Shown here: in pieces, positions 1-10,100 of the stretch
How the letters are laid out: the number at the start of each line of letters is the position of its first letter
Numbering within the stretch: the stretch's first letter is position 1
Origin: Siderastrea radians
Taxonomy: Eukaryota; Cnidaria; Anthozoa; Scleractinia; Rhizangiidae
DNA length: 64,000 nt
Reading direction: 5' to 3'
Assembly (NCBI GenBank): GCA_964017195.1
Contig: OZ024895.1
Coordinates: forward strand, 26,639,875-26,703,874
The notes under the pieces: model-generated
Told to the model about the DNA's origin: nothing
What the model saw: only the letters and a program-made list of their open reading frames with translations
The model's database searches: none
Program-made: the position numbers and the translations under genes

Positions 1-435
1 CCGCAAAAAGAGCAAAGATACGGTGATGAGCTTGTTGTTCTATCTTTCCTTTTGTGTTTGAGCTGAATTATTTTAATTTAGTGGTGTAATAAAGCGTTTT
101 TGGTTAAAATATGTTTTGTGGTTATTTGTTCATTCTCGTTTTACTGAGCGAGCAAGCCGCGACGCGAAAAAAAGAATACGCGCAATAAATTTTTGAAATG
201 TAATGGTCTCCGGAAAAATAAGACGAGTTGAAATATTAAATTAAGACGAAAACCCATCTTATCTAGCCACCTCGTGTTTAAGATGTCAGGTAACTAAAAT
301 TAAGAGGTTGTCATCTTGTTCTAAGACGATTTATCACCTTAAAGTAAGACGACGAATCTTAATTTAATACAAATGCGCATCTTATGTAGCCACCAGTCTC
401 TAAGACGAAAAAACGTCTCAATTTAAGATTTTTCT
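1..435. other. Intergenic, no gene seen
   Basis: No open frame of interest. From about 220 to 425 the words TAAGACGA and CTTAATTTAA recur in both orientations, suggesting a short degenerate repeat. Nothing else is supported. Confidence 0.5.
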
Positions 436-1049
436 CTCATCGAGAGAAGTCAACTCCACTGAATTTCTCCTACTTTTCTACACAACTTTCCCTAACGATT
501 TTGGCGAAGCAAAAGAAAACTGCCAAAACAAGCTTGCATTTCCATGTTGAATGTTTGTTTTGCAGGGTAACACGATCGAATCGGCGCCTTTTAAAGTTTG
601 TTAGCATCTTTGTCCTTGCTCTCGTCGAAGAGATTTTTAGGCCATTGTGTCCCTAGTAGTTTTCTTCACCGTCTTTCATGAAGATTTTAGCAAATAGATC
701 CTAAACGACTGGAGACATTGCTTATGTTGACCGAAAGTTTGGAACGCAACATTTGTTCGGCCGAGGGAAGTCTGGGGCAAGTGACCACCAAAAAAAAAAC
801 AAGAAACGCCCCATTGGCATTGAACCGCCGTTTTTCTCCTCCTCCTAGGGAACAAAATATATTACGGTCACTCAACATACCAGCCCAAGTCGTGCAAATC
901 TTAGAGTTGATGATTTATCGTACCTTTGACGTGTTTGCTGTCATTTCCTCTTACGCGTCTGCTCCGCACCCTTTTCCCTGTGATAACATGAATCCCTGAT
1001 AGTATGAACCCCATCCCTCATTCCTTGGTCATCCACTTGTCCTAGCTTT
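436..1049 (+). repeat. ~1.1-kb tandem repeat, copy 1 (partial)
   Basis: This copy enters the repeat part-way, at the GAGAGAAGTCAACTCCA block. It then follows the order shared by the later copies: GATTTTGGCGAAGCAAA, a CTCTCGTCGAAGAGA block, GGTCTGGGGCAAGTGACC, a CCCC-rich block, TTACGGTCACTCAA and TTGACGTGTTTGC. It has no coding capacity; the short frames here are chance. Copy 2 follows directly. Confidence 0.7.
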
Positions 1050-1465
1050 CGAATTCGCGAAGAAGAACGTGACGAAATATTTTAACCATAGCGTGACTCA
1101 GTTACGTCACGTTTTTTAAATAAACGAACTCAGGGACATGTCAGCGTAGCTCTAACTAGCAAGGGCATGGAAATTTAAATAGATTTCTTGATAAAGAAAC
1201 TCATTCTAAAGTCTAAAGTAAACTGGTAGCTATGGAAAAAAAAACGTAAAAGTCTATTTTAGGCCGTGATTCGATGAGTGATTTGGTGCAAGAAAGTTAC
1301 TTCTCCGAATCGCCTTCTGTCTTTCAATGACGTAATGTTTATGTGCTACGGCACGTAGCATGAATCATTGGCTTTCAAATCTCGCTAGCACCTTCGTCCT
1401 TGCTCGCATCGAAGAGAAGTCAATTCCATTGAATTTCTTGTACTTTTCTACACAACTTTCCCTAA
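1050..1465 (+). repeat. ~1.1-kb tandem repeat, copy 2, left part
   Basis: The copy starts at GAAGAAGAACGTGACGAAAT and runs to ...TTTCCCTAA. It is then interrupted by the LINE and resumes at 7447 with GATTTTGGCGAAGC. Copy 1 shows the uninterrupted order (CCCTAACGATTTTGGCG, near 490-510), so the insertion point is defined to within a few bases. Confidence 0.75.
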
Positions 1466-1577
1466 AGACTGGTGCGGACTGTCATGGCGGTTAGGCGGCT
1501 TCTCTGAGCTATCCGAAACTATGGCGAGTGTACTCAGTTAGGTGATGTTTTTTCGGCAGTTTTTCAACATTTTGAGA

Positions 1578-2323
1578 TTTCAAAGCTACTCAAGAACCTG
1601 AAGAGCTGGGAGTTATAGTTATCGTTGAAAGTCATGCCGAATAAAACACAGGAGAAGAAGCGAGCACGTGAGTCAAGCTCAACTGATGCCGAAGAGGAGT
1701 CCAAGATAATTGAAAAGTTGTCAAACATTCAACTGAGAATAGAGAACGGTTTTACCAAAGTAGAAAATGAGATGGCCGCGCTAAAGCTAGAGCTCAAGCA
1801 AGACATCCTAGCCATCAAAAGTGACCTAAACGACCTCAAGAAGTCAGTTGACGGTGCGTGGAAAGACATTGAAAGTCTTAAGAAAGAAAATGAGTCTCTC
1901 AAGGAGCAAGCGGCGAGTGCGCTGACGAAGAATGCAAAATTGAATGAAGATTTCAAAGCTACTCAAGAACCTGAAGAGCTGGGAGTTATAGTTATCGTTG
2001 AAAGTCATGCCGAATAAAACACAGGAGAAGAAGCGAGCACGTGAGTCAAGCTCAACTGATGCCGAAGAGGAGTCCAAGATAATTGAAAAGTTGTCAAACA
2101 TTCAACTGAGAATAGAGAACGGTTTTACCAAAGTAGAAAATGAGATGGCCGCGCTAAAGCTAGAGCTCAAGCAAGACATCCTAGCCATCAAAAGTGACCT
2201 AAACGACCTCAAGAAGTCAGTTGACGGTGCGTGGAAAGACATTGAAAGTCTTAAGAAAGAAAATGAGTCTCTCAAGGAGCAAGCGGCGAGTGCGCTGACG
2301 AAGAATGCAAAATTGAATGAAGA
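1578..2323 (+). repeat. 373-bp tandem duplication within the LINE 5' end
   Basis: Positions 1578-1950 recur almost unchanged at 1951-2323. Each copy carries the leader, the ORF1 start codon (1634 and 2007) and about the first hundred codons of ORF1. Because 373 is not a multiple of three, reading from the first copy runs out of frame at the junction. Confidence 0.95.
1634..2017 (+). pseudogene. Truncated first copy of LINE ORF1
   Basis: It starts at ATG 1634 with the same N-terminus as the full ORF1 (MPNKTQEKKRARES...) and is open through the coiled-coil part. It crosses the tandem-duplication junction out of frame and ends at 2017. It lacks the RNA-binding and C-terminal parts, so it would give only a coiled-coil fragment of about 127 residues. 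In principle such a fragment could pair with full ORF1 protein; that is speculation. Confidence 0.75.
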
Positions 2324-2906
2324 AGTAAGTGCCCTTAAAGATCGTATCATTAAACAAGAAGACTATTCAAGAAGGGAAAACCTACGGTTCTACAATATTT
2401 CCGAAAACCAAGGAGAAACCAATGAGGAATGTGTAAGCAAAGTCAAAGATGTTATCAACTCTCTCGGTATGAACCCAAACGAGATCAATTTTCATGCCAT
2501 CCACCGAGTTGGTAACAGAAGGGATAGGCCGACTTCATCCAGCAATACCAACAGTGCCGCAGCAGGAGAAGAGCAGTCGCAGCGCTCTCGTCCACGGCCG
2601 ATTCTGGCTCGCTTTATTTCAAGAAGGGATGTAGACGCCGTTTGGGAAAGAAAGAAGGAATTACTCAAAAGCCCACACTTTTCCTCTGTCTTCATCGACA
2701 AGGATCTGTCTGCGGAGTCAGCGATAATACGTGGGAAACTAAGAGCAGCTTATAGGAAAGCGAAAGACTTGAACATTACAAGGGTTTCAATCAAAGGTAA
2801 TAAATTATTTGTAAATAGCGATAGTTATTCAGCGGATAAGCTCCCGGACTTCTTATTGCCATCAAAGGATAAGAGCAATCAGAACACTTCTTCTTCCCCT
2901 GAGTAG
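2007..2906 (+). CDS. LINE ORF1 protein (L1-type RNA-binding chaperone)
   Basis: 299 codons from ATG 2007; an in-frame TTG nine bases upstream is not needed. Residues 1-20 are basic and hydrophilic. Residues ~25-115 are a long Lys/Glu/Leu heptad-like coiled coil. Around 120-128 comes the signature EDYSRRENLRF that opens the RRM-like part of L1 ORF1 proteins (Transposase_22 type). Residues ~185-285 (RPRPILARF...) fit the C-terminal domain. Family role: a trimeric nucleic-acid chaperone that coats LINE RNA in the cytoplasm and assists target-primed reverse transcription. The frame is intact. It is followed by a ~470-bp spacer before ORF2. Confidence 0.85.
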   Translation: MPNKTQEKKRARESSSTDAEEESKIIEKLSNIQLRIENGFTKVENEMAALKLELKQDILAIKSDLNDLKKSVDGAWKDIESLKKENESLKEQAASALTKNAKLNEEVSALKDRIIKQEDYSRRENLRFYNISENQGETNEECVSKVKDVINSLGMNPNEINFHAIHRVGNRRDRPTSSSNTNSAAAGEEQSQRSRPRPILARFISRRDVDAVWERKKELLKSPHFSSVFIDKDLSAESAIIRGKLRAAYRKAKDLNITRVSIKGNKLFVNSDSYSADKLPDFLLPSKDKSNQNTSSSPE

Positions 2907-3377
2907 ACATTTACTTTTTTTACCAGTTCTTTTTTCTATTTGCTTCTATTACTGCATGCTTGTGGATAAGTTTGGAAAGTTATATATTTCTTTCTGCAGT
3001 AAATCGCGGGGCTTTTCATGATCATTCATCAAAATGCAATTTTTCGCGTGCCCATGCTAATTCCCTAGACTCTTTTAAACAAGTTTCACTAGCCATTGTT
3101 TTTTTGGAAATATCACGCCTTTCGACATCACTAAGCGCCACCACAGCGCTTTCTTCCTCTTGCACCGTGAACCTAATTATCACTTTTAAGTTCTTTTTTC
3201 AGCTAAGTCTTTGTTCTCTATACATTTTCGTTTTGCTCTGTTACAGCTATTCCCTTTTTCAACAGTCTGTTTTTTTGCGTATGCTTTTAATTAGTTGGTT
3301 ACTGGTTTTTTTTGGCTTGTTTTACTGGGAGGCGAGCGTCATGTCCATGGATATTATCATAAATAACGTGAATCAAG
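2907..3377 (+). other. LINE inter-ORF spacer
   Basis: T-rich spacer between the two LINE frames. A 142-codon open frame at 2960-3388 has Phe/Leu/Ser-rich composition typical of chance translation of T-rich DNA and resembles no ORF. I see no gene in it. Confidence 0.6.
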
Positions 3378-6300
3378 ATGGATCTTAAAGTAGCCTCGCT
3401 TAATGTGTGAGGGCTGGGGAATAAGGAAAAACGAAGAGAAACTTTTAATTGGCTCCGGTCGAAAAGATTCTCAATTTATTTGTTGCAGGAAACACACTGT
3501 ACAAATAACTTTATGCAACAGTGGACGTCTGAATGGGGTTATCAGGCCCTCTTCAGCTGTTGTACAAGTAATAAAGCAGGGGTCGGTATACTTTTTAATA
3601 ACAATTTCACTTTTCAAATCCTTAAAACTTATATAGACCCGTTGGGAAGATTTCTAATTTGTGATATAAGAACGAATGGTATTTACTTAACAATTGCTAA
3701 CTTATATGCTCCAAATGATGACAACAAGTCGTTTTTCACAAATTTTTTTGATCACCTGAGGGATTTTGAAGGCGATGATGTAATAATCGGTGGGGATTTC
3801 AACCTTGTCCTCGATGTGGAAAAGGATAAAAAAGGCGGCCTTGCAAAGACCCATAAACAATCAGCAAGTGTTGTGTATGACGCGCTTACGGAATTTGATT
3901 TAGTTGATATATGGAGGACCTTCAATCCGGACGGCAGAAGGTACACCTGGCGACGAAAAACTCCTGAAATTCACTGTCGACTCGATTTCTTTCTGGTAAG
4001 TCAGAGTATTGCTACGATAACACAAACCGTAGATATAGTGCCGGGCTATAAAACAGATCATTCTATGATAACGTTGATAATCTCTTTGCATTCCAATCAA
4101 AGGGGGAATGGTTTTTGGAAGTTGAACACATCTCTCTTGTCAGATGAAGATTATGTTAAACTGATAAAAAGTACTATACACCAAACCAAAACTTGCTATG
4201 TAAACGACCCGACAGTGAGCCCAGCCCTTCTCTGGGAAATGATAAAACTTAAGGTTAGAGAGTCTTCCTTGAGCTATTCTGCCATGAAAAAGAAGAAAGT
4301 AAATAAGATCCAAGAGGAAATTGAAAAAGAAATCGCTAAATTAGAAACTGAACTGTCTAGCGCTGGAAAAACAGTATCTGAAATACTTTCCATTACGGAA
4401 GCTCTTGAAGGGAAAAGAGAAGCACTTGAAAAATTAGTGGAGCATCGAACCAAGGGTGCGATCCTGAGGTCGAAGATTGTATGGTACAATGAGGGGGAAA
4501 AAAATACGAAGTACTTCCTAAATTTGGAAAAAAGACACTTTAAGCAAGGGACAGTGAGCCAGCTCAAAAACAGTGACCAGGAGTTTGTTTTCTCTGATAA
4601 GGAAATTCTAGCCGAATGTGAATCCTTCTTCAGCAAACTTTACTCGTCGCAAGGTGACCTGACAGAATCTGAGTTTTCTAAGGTTTTTTTCGACAAAAAA
4701 GGAAACGTGCTCAGTGACGATCAGCAGAATGTATGTGAGGGAGTCCTCAATAAGAACGAATGTTTAACGGCCTTAACAAGCATGGAAGCAGGTAATTCAC
4801 CGGGAACGGATGGTCTACCTGCTCAATTTTACAAATTCTTCTGGAATGACATCTCAGATACGCTTATAAAGGCTCTAAATTATGGCTATGAAATGGGGCA
4901 ACTTTCCGTGACGCAAAGAAGAGGGATAATTAAACTTTTACCAAAAAAAGATGCGGTACCTTACTATATTAAGAACTGGCGGCCCATTTCTCTACTCAAT
5001 TGTGATTATAAGATCGCGACCAAGGCTATTGCGAACCGAATTAAGACGGTGATCCCGAAAATAATCAATTATGATCAAACGGGCTTCATAAAGGGCAGGT
5101 TTATTAGAGAAAACATTCGCTTGATTGACAGTTTGATCAATTTCTGTGCAGAGAAAAATACTCCAGGCCTTCTCCTTTTTCTAGATTTCGAAAAAGCATT
5201 TGACACTTTAGAATGGCCCTTTATTAGAAAAGCCTTGCAGCATTTTGGTTTTGGGCAGTCATTGATTCACTGGATAAATGTCTTTTACAGCGGTGCCGAA
5301 AGCTGCGTTCTGAACAATGGATGGGCGGGAAATTTCTTCAAGTTGTCCCGGGGTGTAAGACAAGGCTGTCCCCTTTCCCCCTACTTATTCATTATTTCAG
5401 CTGAAATCCTAGCAAATGCTATCCGAGCTAATCCAAATATTAAAGGGATTATTGTTAAAAACACCGAAATTAAGATATGCCAATATGCCGATGACACCAC
5501 TTTAACACTAGATGGCTCCGAGAAGTCCTTCCAGGAGGCTTTGTCGATGTTGGAAACATTTGGAAACGTGTCCGGCCTCGGGCTCAATTACAAAAAGACA
5601 GAAGCTTTCTGGATAGGCTCAATGTCTAACAGTAAAGTCATTCTCTTTCCAGAAAAGAACCTCAAATGGCCGGAGCAAAAAGTAAAAGCTTTAGGGGTCT
5701 GGTTTTCAAACGACCCACAAATATCCCTATCATTGAATCTTCTCGAAAAATTGGAAACGGCAAGAAAGTGCCTTACCTCGTGGAGTCTTCGAAGGTTAAG
5801 CTTAATCGGGAAAATCGTTGTTTTAAAAAGCCTTGTGGCATCACAGCTAGTTTATGTTTTGACATCCCTTCAATCCAAGGAGTCTATTATTAGGGAAGTA
5901 AATAGCCTTTTCTATGATTTTCTGTGGGACGGAAAAAGCGATAAAATAAAGCGAAAAGTTATGATAAACGACTTTAAAGATGGCGGTCTTAGAATGTTGG
6001 ACATTGAGTCTTTTAATAAAGCCCTAAAGTGCTCTTGGATTAAAAAATATTTGGACGATGAGAACAAAGGCAAATGGAAACTTTTCCTGGATTTGGAATT
6101 GGAATGTTTTGGGGGGAAGATGTTTTTTACTTACAACCTGAGCAAAAATGACCTTCTAAACCGCGTTCATTTTAAGGACCCTTTCTTAAAGGAAGTTCTG
6201 AATATCTGGACCGAAGTTAACTTTGAACCCCAGTTAAAATCGGTTGAGCATTTCCATTCTCAAACTCTTTGGTTTAATTCGGTGTTTAGAATCGCCAAAA

Positions 6301-7142
6301 AGACTTTTTTCTATTCTGACTGGTCTAGGAGTGGCATTAATCAAGTCAGGGATTTGCTAAAAGACGATAACTCCTTTCTCTCGTACCAAGAATTTAAGGC
6401 GAAATTTAAATTTACACCGTGCCCTCTTACCTATTGTGGCGTTATTTCTATGCTTAAAATAGTCAAAAAGTCTCTGGGAAATAACCCAACGGAAACGATG
6501 AAGCACGAACCAATGACCTCTAAGCTAGAAAAGGCAAAAAAAGCAAGTCAACTCGTATACAAGGTCCTTGTAGAAAAAAAGGGATCTTTACCTGCCAAGA
6601 GTCAAGAAAAATGGATGTCGGATTGTAATTGTACCGAGATAAATTGGAAAGCAGCTTATCTGTTAACCCGCCAGTGTACTAATAGTTCAAGGTTGATTGA
6701 GTTTCAATTTAAGTTGTTACATCGGAGAATTCCCACAAATTCCTTCTTGCAAAAAATTGGCTTAAAGGAAAGCGGCAAATGCTCTTTTTGCGGTGTTGAA
6801 CTTGAAACACTTACCCATCTCTTTTGGGATTGCGATGAAACCCAATGTTTTTGGTCTAAGGTTGTGGCTTGGCTGAAAGAATGTAAAGTTGTTCAGGAGT
6901 CTTACATTCTAGAGATAACGACGGCTCTGGGCCTCAGGCCAGATACATCGAACTTGAAGCTACAAATTAACTATTGCCTCCTGCAAGCAAGGTTCTTTGT
7001 ATGGTGTTGCAAGGTGAAGGAGAAAATTATAAGTTGGATCAATTTTAAGCAAATTCTTAAAAGAAACTTTGAAATAGAAACAGCAGGCCATCCAAATAAA
7101 CTGGAATTGAAAAAATGGACCCTTTTGTCCCCCTTCCTGTAG
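3378..7142 (+). CDS. LINE ORF2: endonuclease-reverse transcriptase with one nonsense codon
   Basis: The natural start is ATG 3378. A TGA at 3408-3410 interrupts the frame after ten residues, where AP endonucleases of this type usually have an Arg before GL. CGA to TGA is the simplest explanation. From 3411 the frame is open to 7142 (1254 residues overall). Endonuclease motifs: QETH (~37-40), GGDFN (~138-142), RRYTW (~187), LDF (~202), TDHS (~226). Reverse transcriptase: NSPGTDGLPAQFY (~472), FLDFEKAFD (~601), GVRQGCPLSPYLF, and the catalytic YADD at 703-706. C-terminal CCHC knuckle: C1135, C1138, H1147, C1152. The protein nicks target DNA and primes reverse transcription of the LINE RNA. Apart from the stop, every catalytic box looks intact. 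A shorter start downstream would lose part of the endonuclease fold. Confidence 0.9.
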
Positions 7143-7446
7143 GCTTTTTTTTTTAATTTTAATTAATTGTTTTTCTGGACGAACGTGACCCCAAGCTCTC
7201 TCGCTCTAAACAAGAACATAAGGCTATATATACGGTGTCTATAATGAAAAGCATGACGCACGTCTTGCCCCCTCTTCTCTCTTCCTAATTTCTTTTTTCT
7301 TTATAATTTAACTTCCTTCTAGTTTCTGCTTTTTCTATTTTTATCTATTTGTGTATTTAAGCTTAAAGAGATATTATTGTATATATTTGTAAAGCCTTTG
7401 TTGTGTAATGGAATAAAACATCCTATTAAAAAAAAAACAAAAAAAG
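7143..7446 (+). other. LINE 3' UTR and poly(A) end
   Basis: T-rich UTR after the ORF2 stop. It contains AATAAA at 7412-7417 and ends in an A-rich tail (~7428-7446) directly before the resumed tandem repeat (GATTTTGGCG). Confidence 0.8.
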
Positions 7447-8074
7447 ATTTTGGCGAAGCAAAGCAAAACTGCCAAAAAAATGCTTGCATTCACTGTTGAA
7501 TTATTCAACTTGGCGAAAGCAAGGGACTTCCCCGAATCGGCTTCTGTGTTTCAGTGATGTAATGTTTACGTTCCAGGGCAAGTTAGGCGACTTCATGCCA
7601 GGTTCAAAGCTCGCTAGTACTTTCGTTCTTTCTTTTTTAGAAGGGGTTTTATGCCATTAAATCGCCAGTAATTTTCTACACCAACTTTCATGAAAATTTT
7701 GGTGAATAAACGGTAAACGAACAAAGTTTACCGGCAAGTATTGTTTTGACCGAGCGGAGGTCTGGGGCAAGTGACCACCAAAAAAAGTAATGAAAAAAAA
7801 AACAAGAAAAGCCCCAGGGGCATTGGACCCCGCCGTTTTTCCCTCTCCCCTCGGGCTACAAAATACAGCACGGTCACTCAAGATATGAGCCCAAGTGGTG
7901 TTAATTTTTTGAAGTTGGTGATTTATCTTACCTTTGACGTGCTCCCCGCCACCCCCCCCCCCCCCCAACGTCTTCACTGCACCCTTCCCCTTGTGATAAC
8001 AGGAATCTCTAGTAGTATGAACACCTTTCCCATGCCTCATTCCTTGGCCCTTGGTCTCATTCCCTGGCACTAGC
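7447..8074 (+). repeat. ~1.1-kb tandem repeat, copy 2, right part
   Basis: Continues copy 2 after the LINE, with the same ordered blocks as copy 1. A run of about 15 C at ~7953-7967 is specific to this copy. The open frames on both strands here are shadows of low-complexity sequence. Confidence 0.75.
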
Positions 8075-9219
8075 GAAGAAGAACGTGACGAAATAGTTTT
8101 GACCATGGCGTGACTTGGTTACATGATCTTTTTTGTAAAAGAACTGACATCTCAGCGTAATTCTAAACAACAAGGGCACCGAAATTTAAATAGATTAATA
8201 AAGAAAAGATTATCCTGCAATCTAAAGGGAACGGTTATCTACTGAAAAGGAAACGTAAAAGTCTACTTTTAGGCCATGATTCGATGAATGCTTTAGCGAA
8301 CGCAAGGAAATTCCCCGAATCGGCTTCTGTCTTGAATGACGTGATATTTACGTGCCAAGTCTTGTTATTCCGGCATCAAACGGCCAATTCATGTCAGCTT
8401 GAATCGTTGGCTTTCAAAGCTCGCTAGCACCTTCGCCCGCGCTTTTGTTGAAGAGAAGTTAACTCCATTAAATTCCTTGTAACTTTGTACACAAAGATTT
8501 TGGCGAAGCAAAGCAAACCTGTCAAAAATGCTTGCGTGTTGAATTTGACTCGCGTCGCGTAACCAACGAAAATATAAACAACATCGAATCTCTGACCTTC
8601 AAAGCTTGCTGGCATCTTCGTCCTCGCTCTCCTCGAAAAGAGTTTTATGCCATTGCATCGCTAGTAATTTTCTACACCGTTTTTCATGAAGATTTTCGCG
8701 AATCCACGCTAACCGACTGAAGATAGTGCTTATGTTTACCGAACGTCTGCAAGACGTATTTGGTTGGCCGAGCGAAAACCGGAGGTCTGGGGCAAGTGAC
8801 CACCCCCCCAAAAAAACGGGTATTACTAGACCTCGTCCTGACGGCGGGATCACAAGGAAAGCCCCAGGGGCATTAGACCCCGCCGTTGTTCTCCCCCCAC
8901 CCCCCGAGGGTGTAAAATATGTTACGGTCACTCAAGATAAAAGCCCTTGGTTGTGTAGCGAAAGGCACGGCGAGTATTTCTTTGGCCGAGTGAAAACCGG
9001 AGGTCTGGGGCAAGTGACCACCAAAAAACAAGAAAAGCCCCAGGGGCATTAACACCGCCGTTGTTCTCTCTGCCCTTGGGGTCCAAAATATATTACGGCC
9101 ACGTAAGATACAAGCCGAAGTGGTGTAAATTTTAAAAGTTGGTGATTTATCGTAGTTTTTACGTGTTTGCAATGATAATATAAATCAAGACATGACCTGC
9201 CTAATCACCCTGTTTTAGC
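8075..9219 (+). repeat. ~1.1-kb tandem repeat, copy 3
   Basis: Starts at GAAGAACGTGACGAAATA. Distance to the equivalent point in copy 4 is about 1150 bp. It contains an internal partial duplication of ~221 bp: the GAAAACCGGAGGTCTGGGGC block occurs at about 8773 and again at about 8993, each followed by CCCCAGGGGCATTA. No gene is seen. Confidence 0.75.
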
Positions 9220-10100
9220 GTGCGTAACGAAGAGCGTGATGAAATATTTTGATCATAGCGTGACTCAGCCTGGCCTCGTAGCTCAGTTGGTAGAGCGACG
9301 ATGTTCTAATCAGGAGGTCGTGGGTTCAAATCCCGCCAAGAAGGGCACGGAAATTTAAATAGATTGATAAAGAAAAGATTATCCAAAAATCTAAAGGGAA
9401 CGGTTATCTACTGAAAAGGAAACGTAAAAGTCTACTTTTAGGCCATGACTCTATGAATGCTTTAGCGAAAGCAAGGAAATTCCACGAATCGGCTTCTGTC
9501 TTGAATGACGTGATGTTTACGTGCCAAGTCTTGTTATTCCCGCATCAATAGGCCAATTCATGTCAGCTTGAATCGTTGGCTTTCAAAGCTCGCTAGCACC
9601 TTCGTCCGTGCTTTCGTTGAAGACAAGTTAACTCATTTAAATTCCTGGTAACTTTGTAAACAAAGATTTTGGCGAAGCAAAGCAAACCTGTCAAAAATGC
9701 TTGCATTTCACTGTTGAATTTGACTCGCGTCGAGTAACCAACGAAAATATAAACAACATCGAATCTCTGACCGTCAAAGCTTGCTAGCATCTTCGTCCTC
9801 GCTCTCGTCGAAGAGAGTTTTATGCCATTGCATCGCTAGTAATTTTCTACACCGTATTTCATGAAGATTTTGGCGAATCGACGTCTGCAAGACTAATTTG
9901 TTCGGCCGAGCGAAAACCGGAGGTCTGGGGCTAGTGACCACCCAAAAAAACAAACACGGGAAAAAAATGGGTATTACTAGACCCCGTCCTGACGGCGGGT
10001 TAAAAAAAAAGGGGGCATTACTAGACCCCGTCCTTACGGCGGGGTAATAATGGAAAAAAAAAACGGGTATTACTAGACGCCGTCCTGAAGGCGGGGTAAT
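9220..10100 (+). repeat. ~1.1-kb tandem repeat, copy 4 (degenerate end)
   Basis: Same order as the other copies, but the block after TGACTCAG is replaced by a tRNA-like segment. The 3' part is replaced by tandem copies of a ~50-60-bp word containing TTACTAGACCCCGTCC and GGCGGG (about 9970-10100; one copy is also in unit 3 near 8820). Confidence 0.7.
9272..9338 (+). tRNA. tRNA-like block (pol III boxes), probably a decayed tRNA or SINE head
   Basis: GGCCTCG is followed by TAGCTCAGTTGG (box A, ~9279-9290), GAGC closing the D stem, and GGTTCAAATCC (box B, 9323-9333) inside a T-arm whose GTGGG/CCCGC stem pairs. The anticodon loop would read TCT, but the anticodon stem pairs badly. The 3' acceptor strand does not complement GGCCTCG; the repeat sequence AAGAAGGGCACGG resumes there. 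A working tRNA is therefore unlikely. A tRNA-derived SINE head or tRNA pseudogene fits better. Confidence 0.5.

Larger units (their letters stand above)
1466..7446 (+). mobile_element. L1/Tx1-like non-LTR retrotransposon (LINE), near full length
   Basis: The order is a G-rich 5' leader, ORF1 (coiled coil plus RNA-binding type), ORF2 (AP endonuclease, reverse transcriptase, C-terminal zinc knuckle), 3' UTR, AATAAA at 7412 and an A-rich tail at about 7428-7446. Both boundaries are fixed by the flanking tandem repeat that it splits. A target-site duplication is short or hidden in the A-tail (AAGA at both junctions). The element has a 373-bp tandem duplication at its 5' end and one nonsense codon near the start of ORF2; otherwise its frames are open. 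The domain architecture and the ORF1 type point to the L1/Tx1 clade. Confidence 0.9.

Noticed and set aside
2960..3388. 142-codon frame between the LINE ORFs
   Set aside because: Phe/Leu/Ser-rich translation of a T-rich spacer; L1-type elements do not encode an ORF here and no motif is present.
4274..4636. 120-codon minus-strand frame
   Set aside because: Antisense shadow of the Lys/Glu-rich linker in LINE ORF2.
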